Positions 28,480-38,776 of a stretch of DNA of 64,000 nt are shown here, in pieces. The translations under genes were made by a program, and so were the position numbers. The number at the start of each line of letters is the position of its first letter. Positions within the stretch are counted from its first letter, which is position 1. The notes under the pieces were generated by a model, which was given only the letters and a program-made list of their open reading frames with translations, was not told the origin of the DNA and did no database searches. The stretch comes from Flavobacterium davisii (GTDB lineage Bacteria > Bacteroidota > Bacteroidia > Flavobacteriales > Flavobacteriaceae): positions 3,340,712 through 3,404,711 of the forward strand of contig NZ_CP067378.1 of NCBI RefSeq assembly GCF_019565505.1, given 5' to 3'.

Positions 28480-29879
28480 TTACAAATCATTATATTTTTT
28501 AATTGTGTTTTGAACGATTTCTAGATTAAATACTGAAGGAAATAAATCTTCTAGTATCGAAAGCATTTTAGAGTTATGATGTAAGGCATTGGTTAAATGA
28601 TACAATCCTTTTGTTAGATTATGAGTTGTGTAATACAAACCTGCTAATCTATATTCTATTTGGTAATGATCTGCAAAAAGAAGGTTTGCTTTAATTAAGG
28701 TTTCAATAGAGGCTTGATATTCTCCTATAAAAAGTTGTGTATCAGACCAAAATAAGATGGTTTCTAATTCGTTATCTCCTAATTCTACAGCTTTTTGATA
28801 TCCTTCTTGTGCTTCCTCAAATAATTCTGAGCTCTTTATTTATTGCAGCATATCGTTTCCAATATAAAGAATTTTCAGCATCTATACCGATTGCTTTATT
28901 TACATAATAGAGTGCTTTTTGAAAGTTTTTTTGACGTATATAAAAATCGGTTATAGCAATCCATCCTTTGTCTAAAAGAGGATCTTCATGAACTGTTTTG
29001 TTGTAATAGTTTAAAGCTTCAGATTCATTGCCCATTTTTTTCAAAGCATTTACCTATTCGTAATAAAGCATACGATGTGGGGTCTTCTAGTCGAATGGTT
29101 TCTTGGTAATTCCAAATAGCTTCTTCATAGCGTTCTAAATGTTCGAGTGCTTTAGCTTTTTCCATAAATGCGCCCATGAATCGGTCGTCAATTAGACTTG
29201 CATAATCAAAGGCTATGTAGGCCTCTTGATATTGTTGTATACTAAAGTTTAGTCGTCCTAATTGATGCCAAGCAATTTCGCTATATGGATTAAGGTCAAT
29301 ATAGTTTTTTAAAAATGAAATGGCTTCAGGGTATTGTTCTAAAAATTCAAAACAATAAATGACATTATAGAGTCCTGATTGTTCTTCTGGTTCTTCTTCT
29401 AAACAAGCAATAAAATGTTTTTTTGCTTGTTCTAGTTCATCCATAAACAAATATTCCATCCCTAAGAGGTTATGCACATCTGCGTAGTCATCTGTATACT
29501 GCAAAGCTATTTTAAGAAATTCAACAGCTTGTTTATGATCATCTCTTTTAGAGCAAATATTGGCTTTTTGTATAAAGATTTCTTCGTTTGTGGGTTCTAT
29601 GGCGTATAAGTCATTAAGAAGTTTTTCGGCTTGTTCTAGTTTGTCTTCAAAAATGAGCATTTCAACTTGAACTAATTTTAATCCAAATGATTTAGGGTGT
29701 TGTTCTAGTCCTAGTTTTAGTGCTTTTTTAGCTAAACTAGTTTTGCCTATATCCATATAATGGAGGATGATATCCTCAAATTCTTCTGAATCAAAAAACA
29801 AAACCTTATTGGTTTTTAACATGGATTCAAATTTTGATAAGGATAAACTGTAATCTTCTTCATCGTGACTCAAATACAT
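28480..29879 (-). pseudogene. Tetratricopeptide repeat protein (two frame breaks)
   Basis: A helical TPR solenoid. The first 284 residues carry about seven TPR units (for example VHNLLGMEYLFMDELEQAKKHF). Removing one base from T7 29035-29041 restores CFEKMGNESEALNYYNK. A second indel near 28825-28835 leads into ELFEEAQEGYQKAVELG and on to I-K-K-Y-N-D-L before the stop at 28480-28482. Corrected length is about 465 residues. It has no signal peptide, so it is probably cytoplasmic and binds protein partners. The function is unknown. Confidence 0.75.
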
Positions 29880-30066
29880 ACTCCTAAGTTTTATATCCTT
29901 ACTAAAAATAGTAAAGTGGCTGTTTATAATAGATTAAATAATATTTTTTTGAACAATTTAGCAAACAAAATGGGTATTGTTTTTAATTATTGTTTTGGGA
30001 TTGCTATTTCATTCATTGCCTCAATAATAATGCCAGATCCTTTTAATATTTTGTTGTTTGATCGTA

Positions 30067-31359
30067 TTATTTTTTTATTAGTTCAATGTCTTGGGTTTGT
30101 AATTTTTGACTTAACCATTTTTTGATTTTTTTCGTATCTACTGCATTATTGTCAGATTCGTAGAGTAAGACAATAAATATTTTTGGATTGTCATCAATTG
30201 TGTTAGTTAAATGTTTTCCTAATGATACATTTTTTAGTTCAGGAAATAATATAGCAATTTCTTCTAAGGTTTCCGTGTTAGAAATTTTATATTCATTTAA
30301 TTCTTTTTGTAATTTATTTATCAGTAGATCTTTTTGGTCAGATGTTTTGTTTTTTATCGCAATCTCATTTAAGATTTCATCTTTTAAATCTTTTGGGTCT
30401 TGTTTTATTTCTAGTACGGTATTTGTTATTTCGTATTTAGAAAGTTTTTCATTTAACGATTTCGTTTCGTTTTCACTAAATTTTTTGCTTAAGAAAGCGA
30501 GTTCTATCGTTTTAGGGTTTGTATTGTGTTTTGTTTTTTTATAAATTATAGTATACCCTTTGTTTGTTAGTTCATGCGTTAGAAAATCTTCTATTTTTTG
30601 ATTGTATTTGTTTTCTTGAAGTAAGCTGTACGCCATATAAAAACTAGGAACTATCATAATTAAAATGAGGATTGAAATGCCATATCGTATTTGCTTTTCG
30701 AATTTTTGATTGAGTGTTTTTATGGGTTTATAATTTAAATATTTAAGTACTAGAAAAGTTGAAATGCAAATAAAGAAGCAATTGATGGAGTATAGATAAA
30801 TAGCTCCTAGAAAATAGGAAAAATTGCTAATAGCAAGTCCATGACCTGCTGTACAAAGAGGGGGCATTAAAGCTGTGGCAATAGCTACTCCCGGTATAGG
30901 ATTGCCTTTTTCTACTCTAGTAATAGCAATAACGCCTACTAAACCTCCAAAAAAAGCAATTATGACATCGTAAATATTTGGCGATGTTCTTGCTAATAAT
31001 TCTGAATTAGTATCTTTAAAAGGACTAAAATAAAAATAAACGGTTGCAACAGTAAGGCTTAGTAGGGTAGCTATTACTAAATTTTTAGAAGATTTTTTTA
31101 ATAATTCAAAGTCATAAATTGCTAATGAAAAACCTGCGCCAACAATTGGTCCCATTAATGGAGAAATAAGCATTGCACCTATAATGACAGCTGTAGAGTT
31201 TACATTTAATCCAACACAAGCAATTACTATTGCGCAAGCCAATGTCCATAAATTGGAACCTCTAAAAGAAATATTAGATTTTACAGTTTCTAAAACTTTT
31301 TCTTGTTTTTCTTCTCCTTCATTTAAATTAATAAAGTCGTAAATTTTCTTTTCAATCAT
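30067..31359 (-). CDS. DUF389 family membrane protein
   Basis: A 430-residue protein. The N-terminal half holds the six-helix DUF389 unit, with VNSTAVIIGAMLISPLMGPI, ITRVEKGNPIPGVAIATALMPPLCTAG and Y-L-G-A-I-Y-L-Y-S-I-N. The C-terminal half (about 235-430) is charged and partly coiled coil, probably extracytoplasmic or cytosolic sensor-like. Transport of small solutes has been proposed for the family but not shown. The frame is intact. It is transcribed with the TPR gene direction but 187 bp separate them. Confidence 0.9.
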   Translation of the reverse strand: MIEKKIYDFINLNEGEEKQEKVLETVKSNISFRGSNLWTLACAIVIACVGLNVNSTAVIIGAMLISPLMGPIVGAGFSLAIYDFELLKKSSKNLVIATLLSLTVATVYFYFSPFKDTNSELLARTSPNIYDVIIAFFGGLVGVIAITRVEKGNPIPGVAIATALMPPLCTAGHGLAISNFSYFLGAIYLYSINCFFICISTFLVLKYLNYKPIKTLNQKFEKQIRYGISILILIMIVPSFYMAYSLLQENKYNQKIEDFLTHELTNKGYTIIYKKTKHNTNPKTIELAFLSKKFSENETKSLNEKLSKYEITNTVLEIKQDPKDLKDEILNEIAIKNKTSDQKDLLINKLQKELNEYKISNTETLEEIAILFPELKNVSLGKHLTNTIDDNPKIFIVLLYESDNNAVDTKKIKKWLSQKLQTQDIELIKK

Positions 31360-31584
31360 TCGTTTATTTATTTTAGGATATTGTAAATTTTAATAGATAT
31401 TCCTTGTTAATCGATGGTGTTTGTAAATATAAAATAAAAAATAATAGGTGCAAAATAAGGGAGATTTTTGTATAAAAAGAGGGGAATTTGTGTTTAAATA
31501 AAAATATTTTATATCCTGATTTTTAGCTTTTTATGTTTCATTGTTTTAATTTTTTATTTATGTAATTTAGTTTCTTAAATTGAT

Positions 31585-32037
31585 TTAATGTTGATTGACG
31601 TTATGATATTGCCATAATACATTTACTAATATCCATTTCCCATTTAATTTTACTATGTGCATATAATCAATCCATTCGTCTGCAATTAATTTTATAGAAG
31701 CGGTGCGATTTGAAACGTCTAGAAAAACAACTTCTTTTTTAGGTTTTTTAGGAAACTGGTTACCATTTTTGTTATATGATTCTGCAATTAAGATCATAGA
31801 TTCAGTAGTCGTTTCTCTTAGAAAGTCTTTTCCTGTAGATTTATCTTTCCAAAAAGTTCTTTTTACCATTCTAGGGTGTAACGCATTTCCCATTTGTATT
31901 GGATTTGGGTTATGTTGTGATTCAATATAATCTAAAGCAACCCTTTTAATGTCTAAACTGTCTTGTTTTGTTTGTGCAAAGGATTTACTAAAAATAAAGA
32001 AGAGAAAAGGAAGTAAAAATATTGGGTGTAATTTCAT
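31585..32037 (-). CDS. Secreted lumazine-binding-like/NTF2-fold protein
   Basis: A 150-residue protein with a signal peptide (MKLHPIFLLPFLFFIFSKSFA, cleaved before Q-T-K-Q). The mature part, IKRVALDYIESQ, H-P-R-M-V-K-R, T-A-S-I-K-L-I-A-D-E-W-I-D-Y-M-H-I-V-K-L-N-G-K-W, fits the putative lumazine-binding (NTF2-like) group common in Bacteroidota. The start at 32037 is chosen because it opens the signal peptide; upstream codons are basic and AT-rich. It probably acts in the periplasm. The ligand is unknown. Confidence 0.75.
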   Translation of the reverse strand: MKLHPIFLLPFLFFIFSKSFAQTKQDSLDIKRVALDYIESQHNPNPIQMGNALHPRMVKRTFWKDKSTGKDFLRETTTESMILIAESYNKNGNQFPKKPKKEVVFLDVSNRTASIKLIADEWIDYMHIVKLNGKWILVNVLWQYHNVNQH

Positions 32038-32351
32038 TCTATTTAATTTTAGATTTTTCAATATTTTTTTGAATAAAAATAAATTGCGATTATACAAAAA
32101 GTATTTTAGCAAAATAAGGATTTTTTATCAAATGTAAAATGATAGAATAAAAGATAAAGAAAGAATTTATGAAATCAATATGATGAATAACAAATGAGGG
32201 TAAGTAGGGGGGATATCTTATGTATTTTGTAAATTAATATAATGAAGATTAAAGTGTGGAAATCACAAGAAGAAGTCATATAAGGTTGATAACATGACTT
32301 CTCCTATTGTGAAAGAGGCAACCAAACTAAAATTTTTGTTTTCTTTATGCT
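32038..32351. other. Intergenic region with a hairpin near the helicase 3' end
   Basis: There is no gene. A 9-bp stem (AGAAGTCAT at 32271-32279 with ATGACTTCT at 32294-32302) lies 50 bp beyond the leftward helicase stop and may be a weak terminator. It has no T run on either strand. Confidence 0.4.
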
Positions 32352-33890
32352 TTAATCTTCCATCGCAAAAAGGCGCTCTCTATATAATTTACCAATAGCT
32401 ACTTGCAAGCGTGTTTTATAATCATCTACTAACCATTCACGGTAGTTTTTAGTTGAATTAGCCAAACAACGACAAAATATTTTTACTCTATATTCAATAT
32501 CTTCTATGAGATATTTAGCAAGTTGTTTAGCTTCATTTAATTCTTCAGCGTTATCTACGCACATGCTCGCATGATTTAAGATAGAATCCTCGATAACTAC
32601 TTTTGGACGTAGGTTTTTGGCAATAGCTTTATTGAATTCTTCTTCTATGTCAAATTCTACATTTAAAGTATTTTTAAAACGCTCACGGACGTCTGCGGGC
32701 ATTTCGTATTTAAAATAACGTTCTATTTCAGCATCGCTGCGTAAATTTTCGATATAATACTCAGGTGTTTTAAAAATATGTTGCCAATCTATTGGGTCAT
32801 CCCATAAACCAAATCGGGCAGCATTATTTCCTAAATCTATAATGCTAAATTCATGTTTGTGAGGTAAACGTCTAGATCCTCGACCAATCATTTGAAAATA
32901 AAGAGTCAAAGATTTAGTGGCACGATTGATGATAATAGATTCAACAGTAGGTTCATCAAAGCCAGTTGTTAATATACCTACAGAGGTAAGTACAGCATTG
33001 GGAGTGTGTTTAAACCATTTTAAGATATCTTTTCGATCTTCATTACTGGTAGTGTTGTCTAAATGACGTATGTCGTAACCTGCCTTTTTAAAAGTTTCAT
33101 ATACATACAAAGAAGTATTGATTCCATTATTAAAAATTAGGTTTTTTTTACCTTTCGATTTTTCTTCATAGGCACTCAGTAGTTTAGATTGCATATCTAA
33201 TTGAGAGTAAAGCTCATCAGAAGATTTTACTGTATAATCACCATTAATACCTACTTTAAGACTTGACAATGTAACATCATAACTATATGTAGTAGCTTTA
33301 GCTAAGAATCCATTTTCTATTAATTTTCTAATAGGGTCACCTACAATAAGTTCTTTGTAGTTTTCGTACATAGGCAGTTCTATGTTAGAGCTTAGTGGGG
33401 TAGCTGTAACACCTAAAATAAATGAATTTTTAAACCGATTTAACAACTTTCGGAATGAATTATAATGTGCCTCATCTATAATTACCAACCCTACATTGTC
33501 AATTTCTAATAAATCATCATTTAAACGGTTTTTTAAAGTTTCAACCATGGCCACAAAACAAGAGAAATCATCTTGATCGGGTAAATCTTTTACTTTTGAA
33601 TTAATGATTTTATTTTGTACCCCAAAGTTATGTAACATCTTAGAGGTTTGCTTACATAACTCAATACGGTGTGTAAGTACTACTACCTTTTTTTGATGTG
33701 TTTCTATATAACGGCGTACAATTTCAGAAAATATAACCGTCTTTCCTCCACCTGTAGGTAACTGGTATAAAAGACGATAATTGGAAGACGTATTGTCCAT
33801 TCTGTCAAAAATGGTATTGATATCGCGTGACTGATAATCATAGAGTGTTTTTTTGTCTTCAAATACTGTTTCTATATCGCTTTGCATCAT
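32352..33890 (-). CDS. DEAD/DEAH-box helicase (superfamily 2)
   Basis: A 512-residue ATP-dependent nucleic-acid helicase or translocase. Motif I is LPTGGGKTVIF, motif Ia VVVLTHRIELC, motif II IIDEAHYNSF, motif III GVTATPL, and in the second RecA domain TGFDEPTVESIIINRATKS and QMIGRGSRRLPHKHEF (motif VI). The C-terminal 120 residues are helical and specific to this family. Two tandem ATGs at 33890 and 33887 are possible starts. It resembles the RadD/type III restriction-like branch. It stands alone, so a restriction role is not indicated. Confidence 0.88.
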   Translation of the reverse strand: MMQSDIETVFEDKKTLYDYQSRDINTIFDRMDNTSSNYRLLYQLPTGGGKTVIFSEIVRRYIETHQKKVVVLTHRIELCKQTSKMLHNFGVQNKIINSKVKDLPDQDDFSCFVAMVETLKNRLNDDLLEIDNVGLVIIDEAHYNSFRKLLNRFKNSFILGVTATPLSSNIELPMYENYKELIVGDPIRKLIENGFLAKATTYSYDVTLSSLKVGINGDYTVKSSDELYSQLDMQSKLLSAYEEKSKGKKNLIFNNGINTSLYVYETFKKAGYDIRHLDNTTSNEDRKDILKWFKHTPNAVLTSVGILTTGFDEPTVESIIINRATKSLTLYFQMIGRGSRRLPHKHEFSIIDLGNNAARFGLWDDPIDWQHIFKTPEYYIENLRSDAEIERYFKYEMPADVRERFKNTLNVEFDIEEEFNKAIAKNLRPKVVIEDSILNHASMCVDNAEELNEAKQLAKYLIEDIEYRVKIFCRCLANSTKNYREWLVDDYKTRLQVAIGKLYRERLFAMED

Positions 33891-34082
33891 ACCTTTCTTG
33901 AAATTTTTGCAAAATTACATTTAAAAAACTGTTTATAGATATTTTTTTTAGAAATTAATTTTATATAAATTTTAACTTTCCAAAATAATAGGGGAGTATA
34001 GTTTTGCTGCTAAACTTTGCTTTACTTTGCAAAATAATACGAGTTTGTACTACTAATTATTTTTTAATATACATAGATTTAA

Positions 34083-34362
34083 ATGCTTAAATTTTTTTCG
34101 AAATATTGCGTTGTTAGAAGGTGTTTCTTATATTGTTATCATGCTGAATATGTTAATGATAAAGCCATTTAATTTAACTTTATATAAAATGCTGTTATTT
34201 CCTGTAGGGATGAGTCACGGAGTTCTTTTTATTTTATATGTAATCTTGGCATTTCTTTTGCAAAGAAAATTGAAATGGGATTTTAGAACAACAATAGTTA
34301 TTTTATTAGCTTCTTTAATTCCTTTTGGGACATTTTATATAGAAAAAAAATATTTGAAATAA
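34083..34362 (+). pseudogene. DUF3817 small membrane protein (one extra base near the start)
   Basis: A small three-helix membrane protein of the DUF3817 family. The body L-L-E-G-V-S-Y-I-V-I-M-L and GMSHGVLFILYVILAFLLQ are typical. An ATG at 34083 followed by T7 at 34092-34098 reads out of frame; with T6 the start becomes MLKFFRNIALLEGVSYI, the normal family N-terminus, giving 92 residues. Otherwise translation would have to begin at TTG 34111. The stop at 34360-34362 abuts the mscS start at 34364, so the two form an operon. The role of the family is unknown. Confidence 0.75.
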
Positions 34363-34363
34363 T

Positions 34364-35623
34364 ATGCTTGAGAAAACTGAAAAAATATTCGGTTGGTGTT
34401 ATAAGTTTTTTAAAAAATTAGATTTTAATGATACATTGGCATCCTATTTAGGTTTAGCAATCAATATCGTAATTCTTAGTTTTATAGTTTATATTATCTA
34501 TTTGTTTTGTCGTTTCGTATTAGTAACAGGAATGGCTGTAGTGGCTAAACGAACTAAAACAAAATTTGATGATTTGCTGATTTCTAATGAAACAGCAAAA
34601 TATATGTCACATTTAATCCCTTTAATTTACATATATAAGACAGTTCCCATTATATTAAATGATTTTACTTCATGGGAAACTATTTTTGGTCGGTTAGTTG
34701 GAGTGTATATTGTTTTGCTAACCTTATGGATTACAAATTCTACGTTAAAAGCAATAAGAGATCATCTAAAAACAAAAACAGAGTATGTGGATAAACCGAT
34801 AGATAGTTATGTTCAGGTTATCATGATTATGCTTTGGATATTGGGGATTATTATAATAGTTGCCAAAATTTTTAATGTCAGTACGGATACATTAGCTAAG
34901 ACTTTAGGGGCAGTATCGGCTTTAATAATCTTGATATTTAGAGACACAATCTTAGGTTTTGTAGCTTCCGTTCAAGTTTCGGCTAATGATTTAATTCGAA
35001 TAGGAGATTGGATTACCATGGATAAATTTGGTGCTGATGGAGATGTCGTAGAAATAAATTTAACAACTTTAAAAGTTAGAAACTTTGATCATACTATTAC
35101 GACTATACCAACCTATAGTCTTACTTCTGATAGTTTTAGAAATTGGCGTGGTATGATTAATTCCGATGGAAGAAGAATAAAAAGACATATTTTAATAAAA
35201 GCTAATTCTATTCGTTTTATAAGAGAAGAAGAATTAGAAGAATTTAAAAGGATTCAATTACTCACAAAATATATAGAAAAAAAACAAGTTGATATTAAAA
35301 GACATAACTCGTTACATGAAATAGATAAAAGTTTATCTATTAATGGAAGAAATTTAACCAATTTCGGTTTATTTAGAAAATATTTGACAAAATACCTAGA
35401 AAATTATCCGAGTTTGAATAAAGAGATGATTTTACTTTGTAGACAATTACAGCCAACACATCAAGGTATTCCTCTAGAAATTTACGCATTTTCTAACGAT
35501 AAACGTTTTGAAAATTATGAATATATTATGAGCGACATATTTGATCATATTTTAGCCTCTGTAATTTATTTTGATTTACAAATATTTGAATTACCAGCTG
35601 GAAAAAATAATTTAGAAACCTGA
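34364..35623 (+). CDS. MscS family mechanosensitive ion channel
   Basis: A 419-residue inner-membrane channel that opens under membrane tension to release solutes. Several hydrophobic helices occupy residues 20-190. The pore-lining helix and beta domain follow at L-A-K-T-L-G-A-V-S-A-L and GDWITMDKFGADGDVVEINL, the hallmark of MscS. The C-terminal 180 residues contain a longer cytosolic cage part (SDGRRIKRHILIKANSIRF) like YbdG-type members. The frame is intact. It is coupled to the DUF3817 gene one base upstream. Confidence 0.9.
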   Translation: MLEKTEKIFGWCYKFFKKLDFNDTLASYLGLAINIVILSFIVYIIYLFCRFVLVTGMAVVAKRTKTKFDDLLISNETAKYMSHLIPLIYIYKTVPIILNDFTSWETIFGRLVGVYIVLLTLWITNSTLKAIRDHLKTKTEYVDKPIDSYVQVIMIMLWILGIIIIVAKIFNVSTDTLAKTLGAVSALIILIFRDTILGFVASVQVSANDLIRIGDWITMDKFGADGDVVEINLTTLKVRNFDHTITTIPTYSLTSDSFRNWRGMINSDGRRIKRHILIKANSIRFIREEELEEFKRIQLLTKYIEKKQVDIKRHNSLHEIDKSLSINGRNLTNFGLFRKYLTKYLENYPSLNKEMILLCRQLQPTHQGIPLEIYAFSNDKRFENYEYIMSDIFDHILASVIYFDLQIFELPAGKNNLET

Positions 35624-35684
35624 AATAGAGTATACGTTTTAGGTTTCAGAATTCTATCTGTATTACTATTTATCGTTTAAATCA

Positions 35685-35878
35685 AACCCAAATTGCGCAT
35701 TAGACTCGAAGGAAGTGAATGGATGAAACCATCATTTTACTTTATTTTTCCTTTAATTCAAGCACATACTCAATTTTAAATATCAAAATAGTTACTATTT
35801 TCTTCTAAAATTTTCCTTAAGTACCTGAATTCATTCAAAATATTTATTTCACAACAAAGTCTAATGCGAATCTGGATT
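35685..35878. repeat. Intergenic TIR element, copy B (complete)
   Basis: A 194-bp copy with left end AACCCAAATTGCGCATTAGA and right end GTCTAATGCGAATCTGGATT. The interior TTTACTTTATTTTTCC, TTCAAGCACATACTCAATTT and TTTATTTCACAACAAAGTC aligns with copy A throughout. It fills the gap between the convergent mscS and YchJ genes, ending 7 bp from the YchJ stop. Confidence 0.8.
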
Positions 35879-35884
35879 AAAAAA

Positions 35885-36259
35885 TTAAGCTATTTTTCCT
35901 TCCACATAATACCATATTCCACCTTGTTTTTTAAAAAATGATTTTTCATGATGGCAATATGGTTGAAGATTAGCATCTGTATAATATGCTTTAAATTCGA
36001 TGTTTTGTTCGGTTGTTTTTATAATATCTAATTTTAACCAGTTATTTTTAGTAGCCCAATCTAAAATATCTTTTTTGTTGTAAAATTTTCTTGTGCTAAT
36101 GTGAGTCGTATTCAATAGATAATCTACTTGATGGGTACAATAAGCACTATAGCGAGATCGCATTAATTCTTCTGCTGTATTAGGTTTGTTGATGCCCAAT
36201 ATAAAAGGTTCACAACATTCTTGAAATATTTTTTTTGATCCACAAAAACAAGTATTCAT
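35885..36259 (-). CDS. YchJ family SEC-C domain protein
   Basis: A 124-residue protein. The N-terminal SEC-C zinc motif C-F-C-G-S-K-K-I-F-Q-E-C-C is at residues 4-16, followed by AEELMRSRYSAYCTHQVDYL and the C-terminal Y-C-H-H-E-K-S-F-F, all diagnostic for YchJ. The family function is not established; the metal motif suggests zinc binding. The frame is intact. A leftward methyltransferase gene precedes it by 34 bp. Confidence 0.88.
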   Translation of the reverse strand: MNTCFCGSKKIFQECCEPFILGINKPNTAEELMRSRYSAYCTHQVDYLLNTTHISTRKFYNKKDILDWATKNNWLKLDIIKTTEQNIEFKAYYTDANLQPYCHHEKSFFKKQGGIWYYVEGKIA

Positions 36260-36293
36260 ATTACTTTTTTTAATTATATAATTTTAAAAATAA

Positions 36294-37893
36294 TTATTTT
36301 CCTTTTAATAAATGAATGCTTACTGTAGCATAATCTGTATCAGGAAAGTGTTGTTTAAATCGTTCGTCAGAATGGAGTCCTGCTTTTTGAGCTATTGCAA
36401 CAAATTCTTCTATTTCTAAAATATATTGATCTGACAATCCATGTGTTACATCGTATGCGGTGGCAGGTGTTTTTCCTATGTTTTTAGAAACAATATGAGG
36501 AGATACCGTGTGCAGTTCAATTAATAATAGTCCAAATTTATGAACATATTGCGCCCATTGCTCTAGGTGTTCGTACAAATTTGTTGCAACATCATTATTT
36601 GATAATTGTTTTCCTCTATGCGAAAAAGCACCTGTGGAGCTACTTGTTATGTTTTGATTGTTTTGAGGTTCATTCCAAATTCTATTATGATCTAAGAAAG
36701 TACGAACGTTTAATAATTCATTCAAATCAATATTGTAATTTTCTTTTAAATCTTGTGCTAATAAATTAGGATTTCCGATGTCTCCCCAAATTACTTTAGC
36801 CCAAATATCTGCTTTAATTAAATTAGCTCTAGTTACTTTTAAGGCTACTTGATTATAGTCAACTCCAACTAAAAATAAAGGGTGTTCTTCTAGCATTTTT
36901 CCGCGCATTGTTTGTCTTTCTATAACATTATAAATATGTTGTAAAAAAGCACCATTGCCACATCCCATGTCTAAAATTCCTTTAGGCTGCTCGGAAATAG
37001 GACGATTGAAAAGTTCTATAATGATTTCATCAATGACTTTAAAATAAGTATTATGCGCACCTCCGCTACCCCAAACATTCATTTCTCTATTAACATGTAT
37101 TTCGGTATCATTAATAGCAATATCTCGTAATTTATTAGGATTCCCAAATAATAACATTTCAAGATTTTTTAACATCGGTAAATAAGAAACCGTTACGCCA
37201 TAAGCAGAAGCTCGTTTAGCATAAAAAAGACCTGATTCTGTAAATTGATATTTCCCTTTTCGTTCTGTAAACCAACCTAGGGAAGTGAAAAAATTGAGCA
37301 TTATAGTAAATGCCTCAGGTTCTTTATGAAATTCATCAGCACCAAATGAAGTTTCCATAAAATATTTATGAAACATTCCTGTCATTCCTAAATTTACAAT
37401 TAAAGGACCTACTAAAAAACCTTCCAGATGCTTTATAATTTGATATTTAATTTTTCCCGTATCAGAATTTAGATCAAGAGGTTCACTATTTATTTTTTTA
37501 AATTTTTCAAATAAAGGAGCTAATATAGAAATAGTATGCTCGTTAATTCTATTCGAGGTAAAAACATCTGTTAAAAATAAAGTTTGTGCTATGTCATCGT
37601 ACAGATAAAACTCAGAAAAAGCTAATTTGGTTAAATTGTTAATTTTAAAACTGACTTTATTTTGAATATTATCTACAAAGTAATCTAAAAAACCTTGTGA
37701 AGCAAAAGCTCTTAAAGCGACATTTAAATACCCATCATTTAAGTTAAATTCATTTTTTAAATCATCTAATGTAATTTCTTTTTTTCAAGAATATAATCTG
37801 TTATTTTTTTTCTTTTAATAAAGAAGCTATAGGTAAAATTACAATACCATCTAAATGTCTAAAAATAGATTCTCTTAATTCTGTTGTGTTCAT
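36294..37893 (-). pseudogene. Class I SAM-dependent methyltransferase, large (two frame breaks)
   Basis: A 533-residue protein after correction. The N-terminal 180 residues contain winged-helix-like segments (LDDLKNEFNLNDGYLNVAL), the C-terminal part the methyltransferase fold with the SAM motif GILDMGCGNGAF and LFLVGVDYN. Breaks lie at T8 37804-37811 and T7 37779-37785, each one base short; the start MNTTELRESIFRHL is at 37893. The overall layout (helical N-terminus plus methyltransferase) recalls O-methyltransferases acting on polyketide or polyene-type substrates. The actual substrate is unknown. The frame from 37385 onward is intact. Confidence 0.72.
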
Positions 37894-38002
37894 TATTAGT
37901 TTATTAAGGTTACTTGCACAAAGTAATAAATTTTAATGAATTTTTAAATTTAAAAGATCAGATAAGTAGTCTATATTTGTATTGTGTTTTTTTTAAGTTT
38001 TT

Positions 38003-38630
38003 ATGAAAGATATAATCAAGATAAATTTTCCCAATTTTAATCCTCAACTAATAGAAGAAATAGAGGAAAATGCGTATATACAAAATATAAAGGCAGGTGA
38101 AACGATAATGCGTTCAGGTCAATTTATTAGACATACCGTTTTAGTTGTAAAAGGAAAAATAAAATTATATAGAGAAGATGATGAAGGAAATGAGTTTTTT
38201 ATGTACTACCTTCAGCCGAGGGCAAGCTTGTGCTATTTCTATGATTTGTGCTACGAAAGAAGAAACAAGTGCATTAATGGCTAAAGTAGTAGAAGACGCA
38301 GAACTTATAATGATTCCTCTTGCATTAATGGAAAAATGGATGAGTAGACATCGTTCTTGGTATGAATTTGTTATAGAAACCTATAGAAGTCGTTTTGAAG
38401 AAGTGTTAACAGTTATAGATAATATAGCTTTTAAAGCTATGGATGAACGTTTAGAGTTTTATTTGAAAAGACATCGAGATACTTGTAATTGTAATGATAT
38501 AAAATTATCTCATCAAGAAATAGCATCTGAATTAAATACCTCTAGAGAAGTTGTATCCCGTTTGCTAAAAAAAATGGAACAAAGAGGTTTAGTTAAATTG
38601 TATAGGAGCCATATCGAAATCAATTTTTAA
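38003..38630 (+). pseudogene. Crp/Fnr family regulator of the thiol operon (frameshifted)
   Basis: A 208-residue regulator when one extra base near 38217-38222 is removed (restores YYLQPGQACAISMI). N-terminal cyclic-nucleotide-like roll (A-G-E-T-I-M-R-S-G-Q-F-I, VVKGKIKLYREDDEGNEFF), then E-E-T-S, and a C-terminal helix-turn-helix LSHQEIASELNTSREVVSRL. Cys in Q-A-C-A and I-C-A-T may have a sensing role, in the manner of other thiol-responsive regulators; this is conjecture. It lies 146 bp upstream of the MBL-rhodanese gene, with a terminator and a matching operator in between. Confidence 0.82.
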
Positions 38631-38631
38631 G

Positions 38632-38657
38632 AGCTGACAAAAGTCAGCTTTTTTTTT
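38632..38657 (+). terminator. Terminator of the Crp/Fnr gene
   Basis: AGCTGAC-AAAA-GTCAGCT hairpin with nine T, starting 2 bases after the stop codon. Confidence 0.85.
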
Positions 38658-38714
38658 AAAATTGTATTTTATCTTTGCCTATATGTTATAATTTATTTAT
38701 TAGAATAAAGGTTT

Positions 38715-38728
38715 GTGATCATTATCAC
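38715..38728. promoter_or_regulatory. Crp/Fnr-type operator GTGAT-CATT-ATCAC
   Basis: A perfect 14-bp palindrome with the 5-4-5 layout of Crp/Fnr sites. It sits 2 bp upstream of the -33 TTTG at 38731-38734, where an activator contacts RNA polymerase. The Crp/Fnr gene lies directly upstream, so self-matched regulation of the operon is likely. Confidence 0.65.
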
Positions 38729-38730
38729 TA

Positions 38731-38758
38731 TTTGTTATAAAAATAAATAGTACTTTTG
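38731..38758 (+). promoter_or_regulatory. Promoter of the MBL-rhodanese operon
   Basis: TTTG at 38731-38734, a 16-bp spacer and TACTTTTG at 38751-38758 (TAnnTTTG). The spacer is shorter than the usual 19, in line with a promoter needing an activator. The ATG at 38777 is 18 bases downstream, so the leader is very short. Confidence 0.6.
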
Positions 38759-38776
38759 TAAACCAAATTGATAATA

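Noticed and set aside
32352..33890. Restriction-modification or defence helicase
   Set aside because: No methylase, nuclease or other defence gene is next to it; the motifs fit a general superfamily 2 helicase.
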